In this document: positions 55,601 to 64,000 of the stretch, piece after piece
Position numbering within the stretch: the first letter of the stretch is position 1
Layout: each line of letters starts with the position of its first letter
Assembly: GCA_025526915.1 (NCBI GenBank)
Contig: JAHLKH010000105.1
Coordinates: 28,572 to 92,571, forward strand
Direction of reading: 5' to 3'
DNA: 64,000 nucleotides
Source: Entophlyctis helioformis
Taxonomy: Eukaryota > Chytridiomycota > Chytridiomycetes > Chytridiales > Chytriomycetaceae
Program-made: the position numbers and the translations under genes
Notes under the pieces: model-generated
The model's database searches: none
What the model saw: the letters and a program-made list of their open reading frames with translations, nothing else
Told to the model about the DNA's origin: nothing

Positions 55601-57525
55601 CACCCAACAAACGCCCTTGAGCGTTCATTAAATGTGCCGTCAGCCAGGCGATCGCGCATTTGGCCAATAAAGGCATTCATCTGCCAGATGTTATGGTGCA
55701 TGAGCAGCACAGAGGCCAGCATATCGTCCACCGTCAGCAAGTGATGAATGTATGCGCGTGAATGCGGTTGCTGTTTGCAAGCCCAGCATCCACAGTGCGG
55801 CGACAATGGCCGCAGGTCAGACCGCCAGATGGACATGTTTGTTGGCCCAAGATTCGCTGATGATGATGGCGAGGACAATGGGGTATGGGCAGCGGCTGGC
55901 GTCAATGTGACTATGGACGCGCTGCTGTTCTTGGCCAGATCGCGCTTGCCGACTGCGCTTGTGCTGGATTTCCGCGAGACGGCAGGCTTGAGATCAAGAA
56001 GAACGCCATGGGAATGGAAGCGCGAGATGGCCTGCGCAATCAGCCGATCATCAACAGAAGCATCTGCGGCTGCCGTGCGTACTTTTTTGGATGGCGGTCC
56101 AGACAGACGACTGCTTGCAGATGCCCTGGACGGCAAGGATGACGGGATGGATGCTTCCGGGAGTCCATGATCACCAAGGGATATGGGCGAGTCAAAGGAG
56201 GCAATGAGAGCCAGACCCTTGTTGGTCAGATCGTACACCCAGCTGTCATCAATGAGATCGACTCCGGACGCGACTGCTGCCACCATGTCCTCAAGACGAG
56301 AGATGCCGAGTGCAAGAACAGGGAGGGATCGAGGAAGCGGCTCGAGCGAGCTGAGCAAGTATGGAGCAACCGATGCATGACCGTGCTTGGCTGCGATGGA
56401 TGGCGGTGGCAAGTGAATGGCGACACCTGCCAAGGAGGTGCTGGGAATGCGGCTGACAACCTGCTCTGCAAAGAACCGTCGCTCCGCCAGATCATGATCG
56501 CCGCCAAGACTTGCAAACACTGGAAATACTGGTGACTTTGCCTCCTTCTGTGTTGCAAGTCCGCCTACCTCCAAGGACTGTTGGTGCTGTTCTGGTTGGC
56601 GCTGTTGCCTGATCTTGCTGCTGGGCTGAGAGTTCCCAGACAGCTCAGAGATGAACGAGGCGAGGAACGCCAGGTTGCGCTCTGATCGTTTGCGGATCTG
56701 CTTCTGGTGCACCACGGCTGGATCGGCAGACGACCGACCAGCCAGCGATGCCGCAGCGCCAGATCCGTTGACGGCTGCATTCTCCTGGTTGCTGAAGCTG
56801 CTTGTGGCGGAAGCGACTGGATGGCCAGCGTCGAAGAGAGCCTGGCCGGGATCAGACAGACTGACGACAATGTCGGGTTGGACGGCGCAGAGGACCTCGG
56901 TGTATGCCTTGACAGAGATCTTGCTTTCGACGTTGCCGTTGGTCATGAGGCCGACGGCTGTGTTGGACGTCGTGATCCAGCGACGCTTGCCGCCCTTTGG
57001 CGTCGGTGCATCTGTGAGAGAGAACGAGGCTAGCCGGGTAATGTCGTGCGGAATGCCAATGAGGATATGCGACGGCTTTGGCACCGACAGATGCTCGTGC
57101 AGCGATGGGGTTGACTGGTGCGGAGGGTGTTCATCGTCCGGCTGAGCGACAGGTGCGGAAGAGGCACAGACCGAGGCAGAGGCAGAGGCAGACTTGACAG
57201 GCGACTGCCTGGTGCTTCTGCGAGACCGCTGCTCGTCTCGAGACATGGCCAGGTCGACAAACTGCTCCATGGCAACAGCGAGCCCATGCGGCGGTTGCAG
57301 ACCGAGCGTGCTCGCAGCGTCCACAATGTGCGGCACACAGCCTTGGCGAGTGTAGCGGATGGAGCACGGTGTCTCGAGCACCGCCGTGCGCACGCGGAGT
57401 CGGCCACGGCGAGGCCCCATGGCAGCGACGGCCGCAGTCGCAACAGCAGCAGGCCCGTCAGCCGCCGACGCCGAACGCACAATCTCGAACAGGACAGTCG
57501 GTTGCATGGCGTCGAGCGCGTTCAT
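55600..57525 (-). CDS. QTRT2: Queuine tRNA-ribosyltransferase accessory subunit 2
   Basis: A single-exon gene of 641 residues, longer than the about 415 of animals because of low-complexity inserts. The N-terminus (GPRRGRLRVRTAVLETPCSIRYT...PHIVD) and the TIM-barrel-like core (SISRLEDMVAAVASGVDLIDDSWVYDLT in pieces) fit the family. The end is diagnostic: CGCWACKQQPHSRAYIHHLL supplies the Cys-x-Cys-x2-Cys...His zinc site, followed by LASVLLMHHN. QTRT2 pairs with catalytic QTRT1 to exchange G34 for queuine in tRNAs including Asp and Asn. Those two tRNA genes lie 4.5 kb away, which is probably coincidence. It starts 53 bp after the CPA1 stop on the same strand. Confidence 0.85.
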   Translation of the reverse strand: MNALDAMQPTVLFEIVRSASAADGPAAVATAAVAAMGPRRGRLRVRTAVLETPCSIRYTRQGCVPHIVDAASTLGLQPPHGLAVAMEQFVDLAMSRDEQRSRRSTRQSPVKSASASASVCASSAPVAQPDDEHPPHQSTPSLHEHLSVPKPSHILIGIPHDITRLASFSLTDAPTPKGGKRRWITTSNTAVGLMTNGNVESKISVKAYTEVLCAVQPDIVVSLSDPGQALFDAGHPVASATSSFSNQENAAVNGSGAAASLAGRSSADPAVVHQKQIRKRSERNLAFLASFISELSGNSQPSSKIRQQRQPEQHQQSLEVGGLATQKEAKSPVFPVFASLGGDHDLAERRFFAEQVVSRIPSTSLAGVAIHLPPPSIAAKHGHASVAPYLLSSLEPLPRSLPVLALGISRLEDMVAAVASGVDLIDDSWVYDLTNKGLALIASFDSPISLGDHGLPEASIPSSLPSRASASSRLSGPPSKKVRTAAADASVDDRLIAQAISRFHSHGVLLDLKPAVSRKSSTSAVGKRDLAKNSSASIVTLTPAAAHTPLSSPSSSANLGPTNMSIWRSDLRPLSPHCGCWACKQQPHSRAYIHHLLTVDDMLASVLLMHHNIWQMNAFIGQMRDRLADGTFNERSRAFVG

Positions 57526-57578
57526 TCAAGCAAGGTCAAGAAAATGATGGATGAGGAGGGCCACAAGAGAGATGCCAG

Positions 57579-59072
57579 TCAGAGCGAGGCTGTGGCGGCA
57601 GTGTGCTCGGTGGCAATGGTGGGCGGAGGGCTGGACTGGCGCATGGTCTTGAACGAGCGAACGTCGGCCAGGAACGACTCGAACAAAAACTCAGTGTCCC
57701 ACGGACCACCCATGGCTTCAGGATGGAACTGCACGCTCGAGTACGGCAGCGAGACGTGGCGGATGCCTTCGTTGGTGCCGTCGTTGGCGTTGCGGAAGTA
57801 GGGTGCCCAGCCGGTCGGGATGGCATGCGGCGAGTCGTCGAGCGCGAATCCGTGGTTCTGCGACGTGATCACGCAGCTGCCGTCCAAGAGATTGATGGCT
57901 GGCTGGTTGTGTCCACGGTTGCCAAACGGCAGCTTGAACGACTTGAAGCCCGCAGCCAGGCCGAGGAGCTGGTGGCCCATGCAGATGCCAAAGATGGGCA
58001 CGATCTTGCCAGTCGCGCGTTGGTGGTCCATCAAGGCGCTCAGGTTCCTGACCGTGGCCTGGCACTTTGCAGGATTGCCCGGGCCATTCGAGATGAAGAC
58101 GCCGTCGTATGCGTCCTCGCCGTCGGCAAGAATGTTATAGTCCCATGGAACGACGGTGACTTCGGCGCCGCGCTTGGCCAGGCAACGAATGATGTTCTGC
58201 TTGACGCCGCAGTCAATCAAGGCGATCTTGAGGCTGGCGCCTTGGTTGTAGACGGTCTTGGCCGAGCACGACACCTGCGCGACGAGATTCTGCGTGGTGG
58301 GGTCGTCGAGTCCGGGCAGGATGGTGCCAGAGGTGGGCGCGGGGGGACTGGCATTTCCACTGACGCAGATCTCGCCCAGGGTCGAGCCACGGCTGCGGAG
58401 GAGAGTGACGATGGCGCGCGTGTCGACGCCTGAGAGGGCGGGAATGCCCTGGCGAGCGCACCACTGGCCGAGCGACTCGATGGCGTTCCAGTGCGAGTAG
58501 TGGGTGGCGTAGTCATTGACAATGATGCCCTTGACCTGGATGTTGCTGCTCTCAAAGTGCTTGAGCAGGCCAAACTCGTCGCGGCTTGGAGGAGGCACGC
58601 CGTAGTTGCCAACCAGCGGCTGGGTGAAGACGAGGATCTGGCCGCGGTACGACGGATCGGTCATGGACTCTGGGTAGCCGACAATGGACGTGGTGAAGAC
58701 GACCTCGCCGGTGACGGGCAGGGAGGGCGAGAGGGGAGCGCCAAACGAGGTCGCGGCGAACAAGTCGCCCGATTGCAGACGGAGGGTGGCGGGGGCCAAG
58801 CGTGGCTCTGCCGCCGAGACCGACGCAGATACAGATGCAGACAGCGACGCAGATACAGACGCAGGGACAGAGGCGCGACCGTTGGTGGTGGTCTTGGACA
58901 AGGCAGCGGCTTCAGAGCGGGGGTCGGGGTCGGGGAGGATCGAGGCACGGGCACTGGGGGTGGGACGGAGGGGGGCGCAGGAGGCCAGGGATCTGCGGCA
59001 GAGGGCAGCGGCGGCAGACGAGGCGGACGCGGCCGCGCGCTTGGACTGGGCGGCGACGAGCGAGGAAAGCAT
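57579..59072 (-). CDS. CPA1: Carbamoyl-phosphate synthase (arginine), small glutaminase chain
   Basis: A single-exon gene of 497 residues. The first about 110 residues are Ala/Ser/Arg-rich and look like a mitochondrial presequence plus spacer. The small-subunit domain has GEVVFTTSIVGYPESMTDPSYRGQILVFTQPL and GNYGVP; the class-I glutaminase has ISNGPGNP, nucleophile Cys in FGICMGHQ, SQNHGFA, and the His-Glu of QFHPEA. It releases ammonia from glutamine for the large synthetase chain, here probably in mitochondria for arginine synthesis. No arginine-attenuator-type uORF was identified in the upstream 200 bp. The upstream flank is G/A-rich with GAGCGAGAGAG repeats. Confidence 0.9.
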   Translation of the reverse strand: MLSSLVAAQSKRAAASASSAAAALCRRSLASCAPLRPTPSARASILPDPDPRSEAAALSKTTTNGRASVPASVSASLSASVSASVSAAEPRLAPATLRLQSGDLFAATSFGAPLSPSLPVTGEVVFTTSIVGYPESMTDPSYRGQILVFTQPLVGNYGVPPPSRDEFGLLKHFESSNIQVKGIIVNDYATHYSHWNAIESLGQWCARQGIPALSGVDTRAIVTLLRSRGSTLGEICVSGNASPPAPTSGTILPGLDDPTTQNLVAQVSCSAKTVYNQGASLKIALIDCGVKQNIIRCLAKRGAEVTVVPWDYNILADGEDAYDGVFISNGPGNPAKCQATVRNLSALMDHQRATGKIVPIFGICMGHQLLGLAAGFKSFKLPFGNRGHNQPAINLLDGSCVITSQNHGFALDDSPHAIPTGWAPYFRNANDGTNEGIRHVSLPYSSVQFHPEAMGGPWDTEFLFESFLADVRSFKTMRQSSPPPTIATEHTAATASL

Positions 59073-59285
59073 GTGAAGGAGAGCGAGCGAGAGAGGGAGA
59101 CGCGAGTGAGGGAGTGACGCGAGTGACGCGAGTGACGGGATTGACGCGTGCGGAGCGAGGGAGAATGAATCAGCGAGCGCGAGGAAGGAGCGGGCGGGGA
59201 AGAGTCAGGGAAGAGCGAGAGGGAGAGAGCGGGAGTGGGCGATCAGAGAGAGAAGGAGGCGATAAGAGAGAGAGAGCGCGGGGAT

Positions 59286-59587
59286 TCAGTAGCCGGCGCA
59301 CTTGTAGACCTGTGGGAGTGAGAGCGAGTGAGTGTGAGTGGGAGAGTGAGTGAGGGAGTGAGTGAGTGAGTGCGAGTGCCCGTTGCTGTTCCCGCCTGGC
59401 ACGCACGCACGCACGCACACGCACGTGCTGCATGGGCACTGCCATCAACGCAGCGGGCGATAGCAGCGATAGCAACCACGGCAGCGACAGAACAGAGGCA
59501 ACAGCAGCGGCAACGCACCTGGTCAGAGATGTAGTCCAAAGCGGTCTGTTCTGCGGCGTGCGAGTAGGCGTGCGAGTACTGCGGCAT
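59286..59587 (-). CDS. Possible 30-residue spliced ORF
   Basis: Exon 59587-59519 (MPQYSHAY...ALDYISDQ, 23 codons) ends at a GTGCGT donor. An acceptor CCCACAG at 59310 opens exon 59309-59286 (VYKCAGY, stop), phase 0, giving 30 residues. Both exons have plausible codons, and the intron contains (GAGT)n and (ACGC)n microsatellites. A TGA lies just upstream of the ATG in frame, so either this is complete or an upstream exon joins at the CCGCAG inside the first codons. It occupies the divergent gap between CPA1 and UBA4. I do not recognise it. Confidence 0.3.
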
Positions 59588-59726
59588 TCACAGGCGCTGC
59601 GGGGTGGGCGGGGTGTGCGGGGGCGTGTGCAGTGAGTGACGGGGCGAGTGCGGGCGAGTGCGCTGAGGGGTAGGCAGGTGTTTGCTTTTTGGCGGCAAAG
59701 AGCGTCTTTGATTTTCTGTGCTTGGC

Positions 59727-61536
59727 ATGCACGGGCTCAGCCAGGCTCAGGTCGAGCGGTACTCGCGGCAGCTGCTGCTGCGTGACATTGGCGTGGCCGG
59801 TGAGCCGCTTGCTGCCACACGCTGCAGAGAGCGAGACGCTGCGGCTAACCCGCTCCAGCCACACAGGCCAGGAGCGGCTGTGCAATGCAAAGGTGCTCGT
59901 GGTCGGCGCGGGCGGCATCGGGTCGCCGGTCATTCTGTATCTGGCTGCTGCTGGCATTGGTGCGTCGGTGCATGACCAGCCGTGCTCTGTGCTGCCATGC
60001 CATGCCATACTGCGCCATGCCATGTCGTGCCCTCTCTGGCTGACGGCGCACGCCATGCACAGGCCATCTGGGCATCGTCGACTACGACAGTGTCGAGGCA
60101 AGCAACCTGCAGCGCCAGGTGGTCCACACAGAAGCCCGCGTCGGCACGCTCAAGGCGGATTCGGCTGCACAGGCCGTCGCAGAGTAGGCAGAGGCTCTGG
60201 ATGCTCCCTCAGAGGCACGCTGCCAATGCGCTGGCGATGCTGACCTGCGATGCATGCCATGCGCCTCTGCCCAGGCTGTCCTCGCTGGTCAAGTGCACCA
60301 CATTCAACACGCTCATTGATCGCACCAACGTGCTGGACATTGTCAGAGAGCAAGTGCCTCCATCGTGCACACGCATCCAAGGCGGCCGCGGCTGACTCTG
60401 GATCTGCGCTCCGTGTCGGCAGGTTCGACATCATTGTGGATGCAACAGACAATGTCGCCACTCGGTACCTCCTCAACGACGCCAGCGTCCTCCTGAACAA
60501 GACGCTCGTGTCCGGAAGCGCGCTTCGGATGGATGGTCAGGTACGCCGCACGTGCAGACAGCAGCCCAGCCACGATCTGACCACCCGCCCCCTGATGCTG
60601 CCCATTCATCGCAGTTGACTGTTTATAACCACCAAGGCGGGCCGTGCTACAGATGCATCTTTCCGGTCCCGCCACCGCCAGAGACGGTCACAAACTGCAG
60701 CGAGGGAGGCGTTCTTGGAGTCGGTGAGCAGCCTGCCAACCAACGCCGCTGTTGCATGCACGACTACTCATGCACGTCTCGAGTTCAGTCCCAGGAATCA
60801 TCGGGTGCATTCAGGCACTCGAGGTCATCAAACTCGTTGCAGGCATTCCCACAAGCTACTCGCAGAAGCTGCTGCTCTTTGACGCGGTGGCCGGCTCGTT
60901 CCGCTCAGTCAAACTGCGCGGCAAAAGCCCCAACTGCGCCGTCTGTGGCGACAACCCCACCATCACTGAGCCCATCGACTATGTCCAGTTTTGTGGCTCG
61001 GCGCCAGACGACAAGACGCCAGACGTGCATCTTTTGGAGCCTCACGAGCGCGTGTCGGTCCAAGCGTACCGCGATGTTGCCGACTCTGGAGCGCCGCATG
61101 TGCTGGTTGATGTCCGCGACCAAATGCAGTTTGAGATCTGCGCGTTGCCAAACTCTCTTCGTAAGTGTTGCTGGTCGGCTGACCTGGCAGCCAAGTCGCT
61201 GACCCGACGGATGCCAGACGTGCCGTTTGACAAGCTGCAAGAAAGGTTACCAGAGATTGTGCAGCACCGCAGTCGCGTTGCGTTGGACACGGGCACACAG
61301 ACCCCGCCACCAGGCAAGGCGCACAGCGTTTCATCCATTCCATTGTGCCCAGCTGTTCCATGGCTGACACGCTGCTTCTTCCATCAACAGTCTTTGTCGT
61401 GTGTCGGCGTGGCAATGATTCTCAGATGGCGGTCAGGACGCTCAAGGCCGGTGGCATCGAGAGTGCATTCGATATCATTGGCGGTCTGGAGGAATGGTCG
61501 CGCACCATCGATCCTACGTTCCCAAACTATGGATAG
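59727..61536 (+). CDS. UBA4: Adenylyltransferase and sulfurtransferase UBA4/MOCS3
   Basis: Exons 59727-59799, 59867-59959, 60063-60183, 60275-60349, 60423-60540, 60615-60723, 60789-61160, 61191-61313 and 61391-61536 join in phase to 409 residues. If the 30-nt gap at 61161-61190 is not spliced, ten residues are added without a frame change. E1 features: [26 protein letters not shown], zinc pairs CYRC and CAVC, and the catalytic NCSEGGVLG. The C-terminal rhodanese domain has active-site VCRRGNDSQ. The protein activates Urm1 for tRNA wobble thiolation and serves molybdopterin synthesis. The introns at 60350-60422 and 61314-61390 have GC donors. Confidence 0.9.
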
Positions 61537-61707
61537 GCGGCAACGGCCACACGATCAAACAATAACATGCGCAATCTGTTGCTAGGGGAATAGGGCCACA
61601 GCCCCTTTCAATGGAACCGAACGTGCCACATGGGCAATACAACTGAGAGAGAAAGAACAAAAGTCTGGGCAGCACGCCACTGTGTGCAGCTGAAACAACC
61701 GCCACGT

Positions 61708-64000
61708 CTACTGGATGATGCACTCTTTGGCCTCGACCTGCTTCTTGATCTTGTGGTAGTCTGTCCGAGACTGCAGCAGCTCGTAAATCTCCTCGATGCG
61801 CAGCGCACCTTGGAACCGAGGCGCGTCGTGCACCAGCTTGCGCAGCTCTTCACTGCCATCGGCAAGGAACAGGTTGCCGAGCTCCTTGAGCACCGAGAAC
61901 AGTTTTGTAATCGATGTGACTCGGCACGTGAGAGCCCATTCATAGTATCTGTTCATGTCGCTGTTGCGTGCCATGCCAGTGTGAGCATCCTCCTCCCCAT
62001 GGCAGGGAATGGACGGCAATTGACAAGCGGCCCAGCCAAGCCTACCAAATGAGCTGCATGGCCCCCGTTTGGCTGACCTGGAGCCGTCTAATGTTCTTGG
62101 TAATCACACTGCCATGGAGAGCATGGTCGGTCAGGGCTACCACATCCATCCATCCATAACACGGCCACAACTTACTTGAACAGCCGGACGCCAACCTCGC
62201 TGAAAAACACCTCAACCGTGTTCTTTTCAGTGACGCCACCAATCAGCTTGGCATGCGAGCTGAGACACGCCACGACCTTTTGACACGCCACCGTCGGCTT
62301 CCAGTCCGAGAGCGTGTTTTCGGGAGGGTTGTAGTCCGTCAGCTGCTGGTGCGACAACAGAATGTACTCGCACTGGTTGACAAGCAGCTGGATCGCCTTG
62401 TCCATGCCGCCCGCCACACTGTCGTCCAGAATGCGCTCGAAAATCTTCTTCTCGACGACAATGTCTGACAAAAAGTCTTGCTCGTCGATCCAGAGTTTCT
62501 GTCCCAGTTCCGTGTCAGACAAGGATGACGGCATCGAGCGGAACTGTCCGGCAATGCACTCACAACGTCCTCGTTGTAGTACACGTCGACCATTTGCTGG
62601 ATCAGATCGGCAATGTGCACGAGCTCAAAAAACTGCAGCGAGTCCATGTTGACCATCTTGTTGTTGTCATCCGCATCGACTGGCCCAGACTTGCTCATCA
62701 CTTCAATGGCCCTGCAATCGTCATGGACAAGATCAGCAACCGTGACTGCAGGGATTCGCGACACAAGCATCCTAAACGTACGCAGCAAATGCCGGCTTCA
62801 TGTGCTTCTCGCCAATGGCCTTGAGCAGCGCGATAAAGACGCGCTGGACATTCGGCCGGCTGCATCATCGGTTGACAGTCAGCACATCCTGCAGTGGCAT
62901 CGCACGCAACAGGAAAGGCAAGACAGACGCACATTTTGGTGACATCGGTCGTGGTTGAAATCACCAGCGCGCGTCCCAAACTCTCCTTGTTGCCGTGCAT
63001 GAGATGCAGCGACAGCTCCAGCGGACACCAGCGGAATTCAGCGACCCGTTATCCAGAGAATAGGTCGTGCCCTCCAGTATCCGTGCCAGGCGACTCCATG
63101 GATCCATCTGCCGAGATGGGCTCTGCGTCGGTCAGGAGCCGCCTGCTTGTCTTGCTTGGACTTGCCGTCAAGAAGCGGGCCGCTGCCGGCTGCTCCCCGT
63201 CGCCAGCGAGCCAAACTGGGACGAGCGACTTGGTGAGCGTGACTGGCGCAAACATGATGGCCTTCATCGTGTTCATGGACATAGCGCTTGTGTGCCTGTG
63301 CTTGCTCTGCATCCATGTAGTCTGCGTTGCCCTGCTCCTTCTTCTTCTTGTCCTTGTTCTATTGGCTCAACGCCATGCGCGTTAGTGAATCGCCAACACG
63401 CAATCCACGCCAATCCACGCATGCATGCATGCATGCATGCATTCACAGTGTTCCAGTCGCCACTCACCCTGTTGTTCCACTTCTCAAGCTCTGCCTTGTA
63501 CCGAGCAGACAGATACTCCATCTCCTGGTCAATGTACTTGTCCGTGTACGGCTTGATCAGCTCGCGCACGCCGCTCTGAATGACGTCCACGTCCACCTGC
63601 ACGCCATAGGGGTTGCGCGCAATCAGATCAACAAACTGCATGCACGAGTACACGGACGTTGCGAGCGTGTGCAAGTAGATGCCCAGATGCTCGCGCGTCT
63701 TGGCCGCCGACAGAATCGCCGACATGTACTCGGAGATCGAGTCCTCAAACACCTTGTTGACAAAGAGCGTCATGGCATTGACCGGGCACAAAGATCTTGG
63801 AGATGAGCTCGGCTTGCTTCTGGCAGTTGCCGAGCGTGTAGTCCATGAACTTGGCAAAGTCGTCCGCCAGGGCGTACCCCACAGACGGCCCCGTCGACGT
63901 GGGCAGCTTGGACGCCACCAGACTCGGGTTGTACGTGTGGTCAAAGAAGATGGGGTTCTTGGAAAGAACACGTTGACGCACGAGAGGCCGCCGTTGAGCT
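61708..64000 (-). CDS. Sec10/recyclin-type exocyst-related protein (partial)
   Basis: The 3' end is at 61708 and the gene continues past 64000. Exons include about 63970-63780 (FFDHTYNPSLVASKLP), 63780-63470 (VFEDSISEYMSAILSAAKTREHLGIYLHTLATSVYSCMQF in pieces), about 62,700-62,560 (SLQFFELVHIADLIQQMV), 62,530-62,172 (GGMDKAIQLLVNQCEYILL) and 61,950-61,708 (LFSVLKELGNLFLAD, LRIEEIYELLQSR). This C-terminal pattern is that of Sec10 (EXOC5) and of the fungal Sec10-domain protein recyclin-1, which tether secretory or recycling vesicles. A (GCAT)n run at 63,418-63,440 lies in an intron. Exon ends and the choice between Sec10 and recyclin remain open. Confidence 0.7.

Noticed and set aside
63415..63442. 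(GCAT)n run as a CRISPR-like or regulatory repeat
   Set aside because: It is a simple microsatellite inside an intron of the Sec10-like gene. No CRISPR array or operon structure is present in the window.

Overview
The window reads as nuclear DNA of a GC-rich, intron-bearing, early-diverging (zoosporic, chytrid-like) fungus. Fungal-type genes (MET17, DBP6/DDX51, CreC/WDR20, a separate mitochondrial CPA1, UBA4) sit beside genes expected in flagellated lineages (a CEP19 homologue) and a queuine-salvage gene (QTRT2) that budding yeast lacks. Introns are short (about 60-170 nt) with GT-AG ends. An unusual share have GC-AG ends of the GCAAGT type. Intergenic gaps are small, several gene pairs are divergent, and some AATAAA signals overlap or closely follow stop codons. 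The species cannot be fixed from sequence alone.

Layout. 1-9 kb: end of an ERCC1/Rad10 gene, an enoyl-CoA delta isomerase (-), an NAD kinase with a long N-terminal extension (+), a C-terminal SH3 protein (+) and a membrane-anchored short-chain dehydrogenase (+). 9-32 kb: a large inverted duplication. The left arm (about 11,032-19,196) holds the 5' part of a CEP19-like gene, a DBP6/DDX51 helicase, MET17 and the first half of a UBA/KA1-type protein kinase. The right arm (about 24,150-32,297) is its reverse complement and holds a second complete MET17, a second complete DBP6, and truncated kinase and CEP19 pieces. The roughly 5 kb spacer has the rest of the kinase and two tandem ankyrin-repeat paralogues. 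The inner 5.6 kb of the arms looks identical, while the outer 2.6 kb carries many substitutions and indels. 32-50 kb: a large RasGEF, tRNA-Lys, a serine beta-lactamase-like hydrolase, an alpha/beta hydrolase, a secreted Cu/Zn superoxide dismutase, a CreC/WDR20 WD40 protein and eIF2A. 51-55.6 kb: tRNA-Asp and tRNA-Asn followed at once by head-to-tail 5'-truncated non-LTR (LINE) reverse transcriptases. 55.6-64 kb: QTRT2, CPA1, a possible 30-residue spliced ORF, UBA4, and a Sec10/recyclin-like gene running off the end.

Most genes are unrelated housekeeping functions and do not form a pathway. Where an exon chain is given in full, the splice sites were read by eye and the phases add up to an open frame; chains marked partial or tentative are less certain. 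No computation or database search was run.
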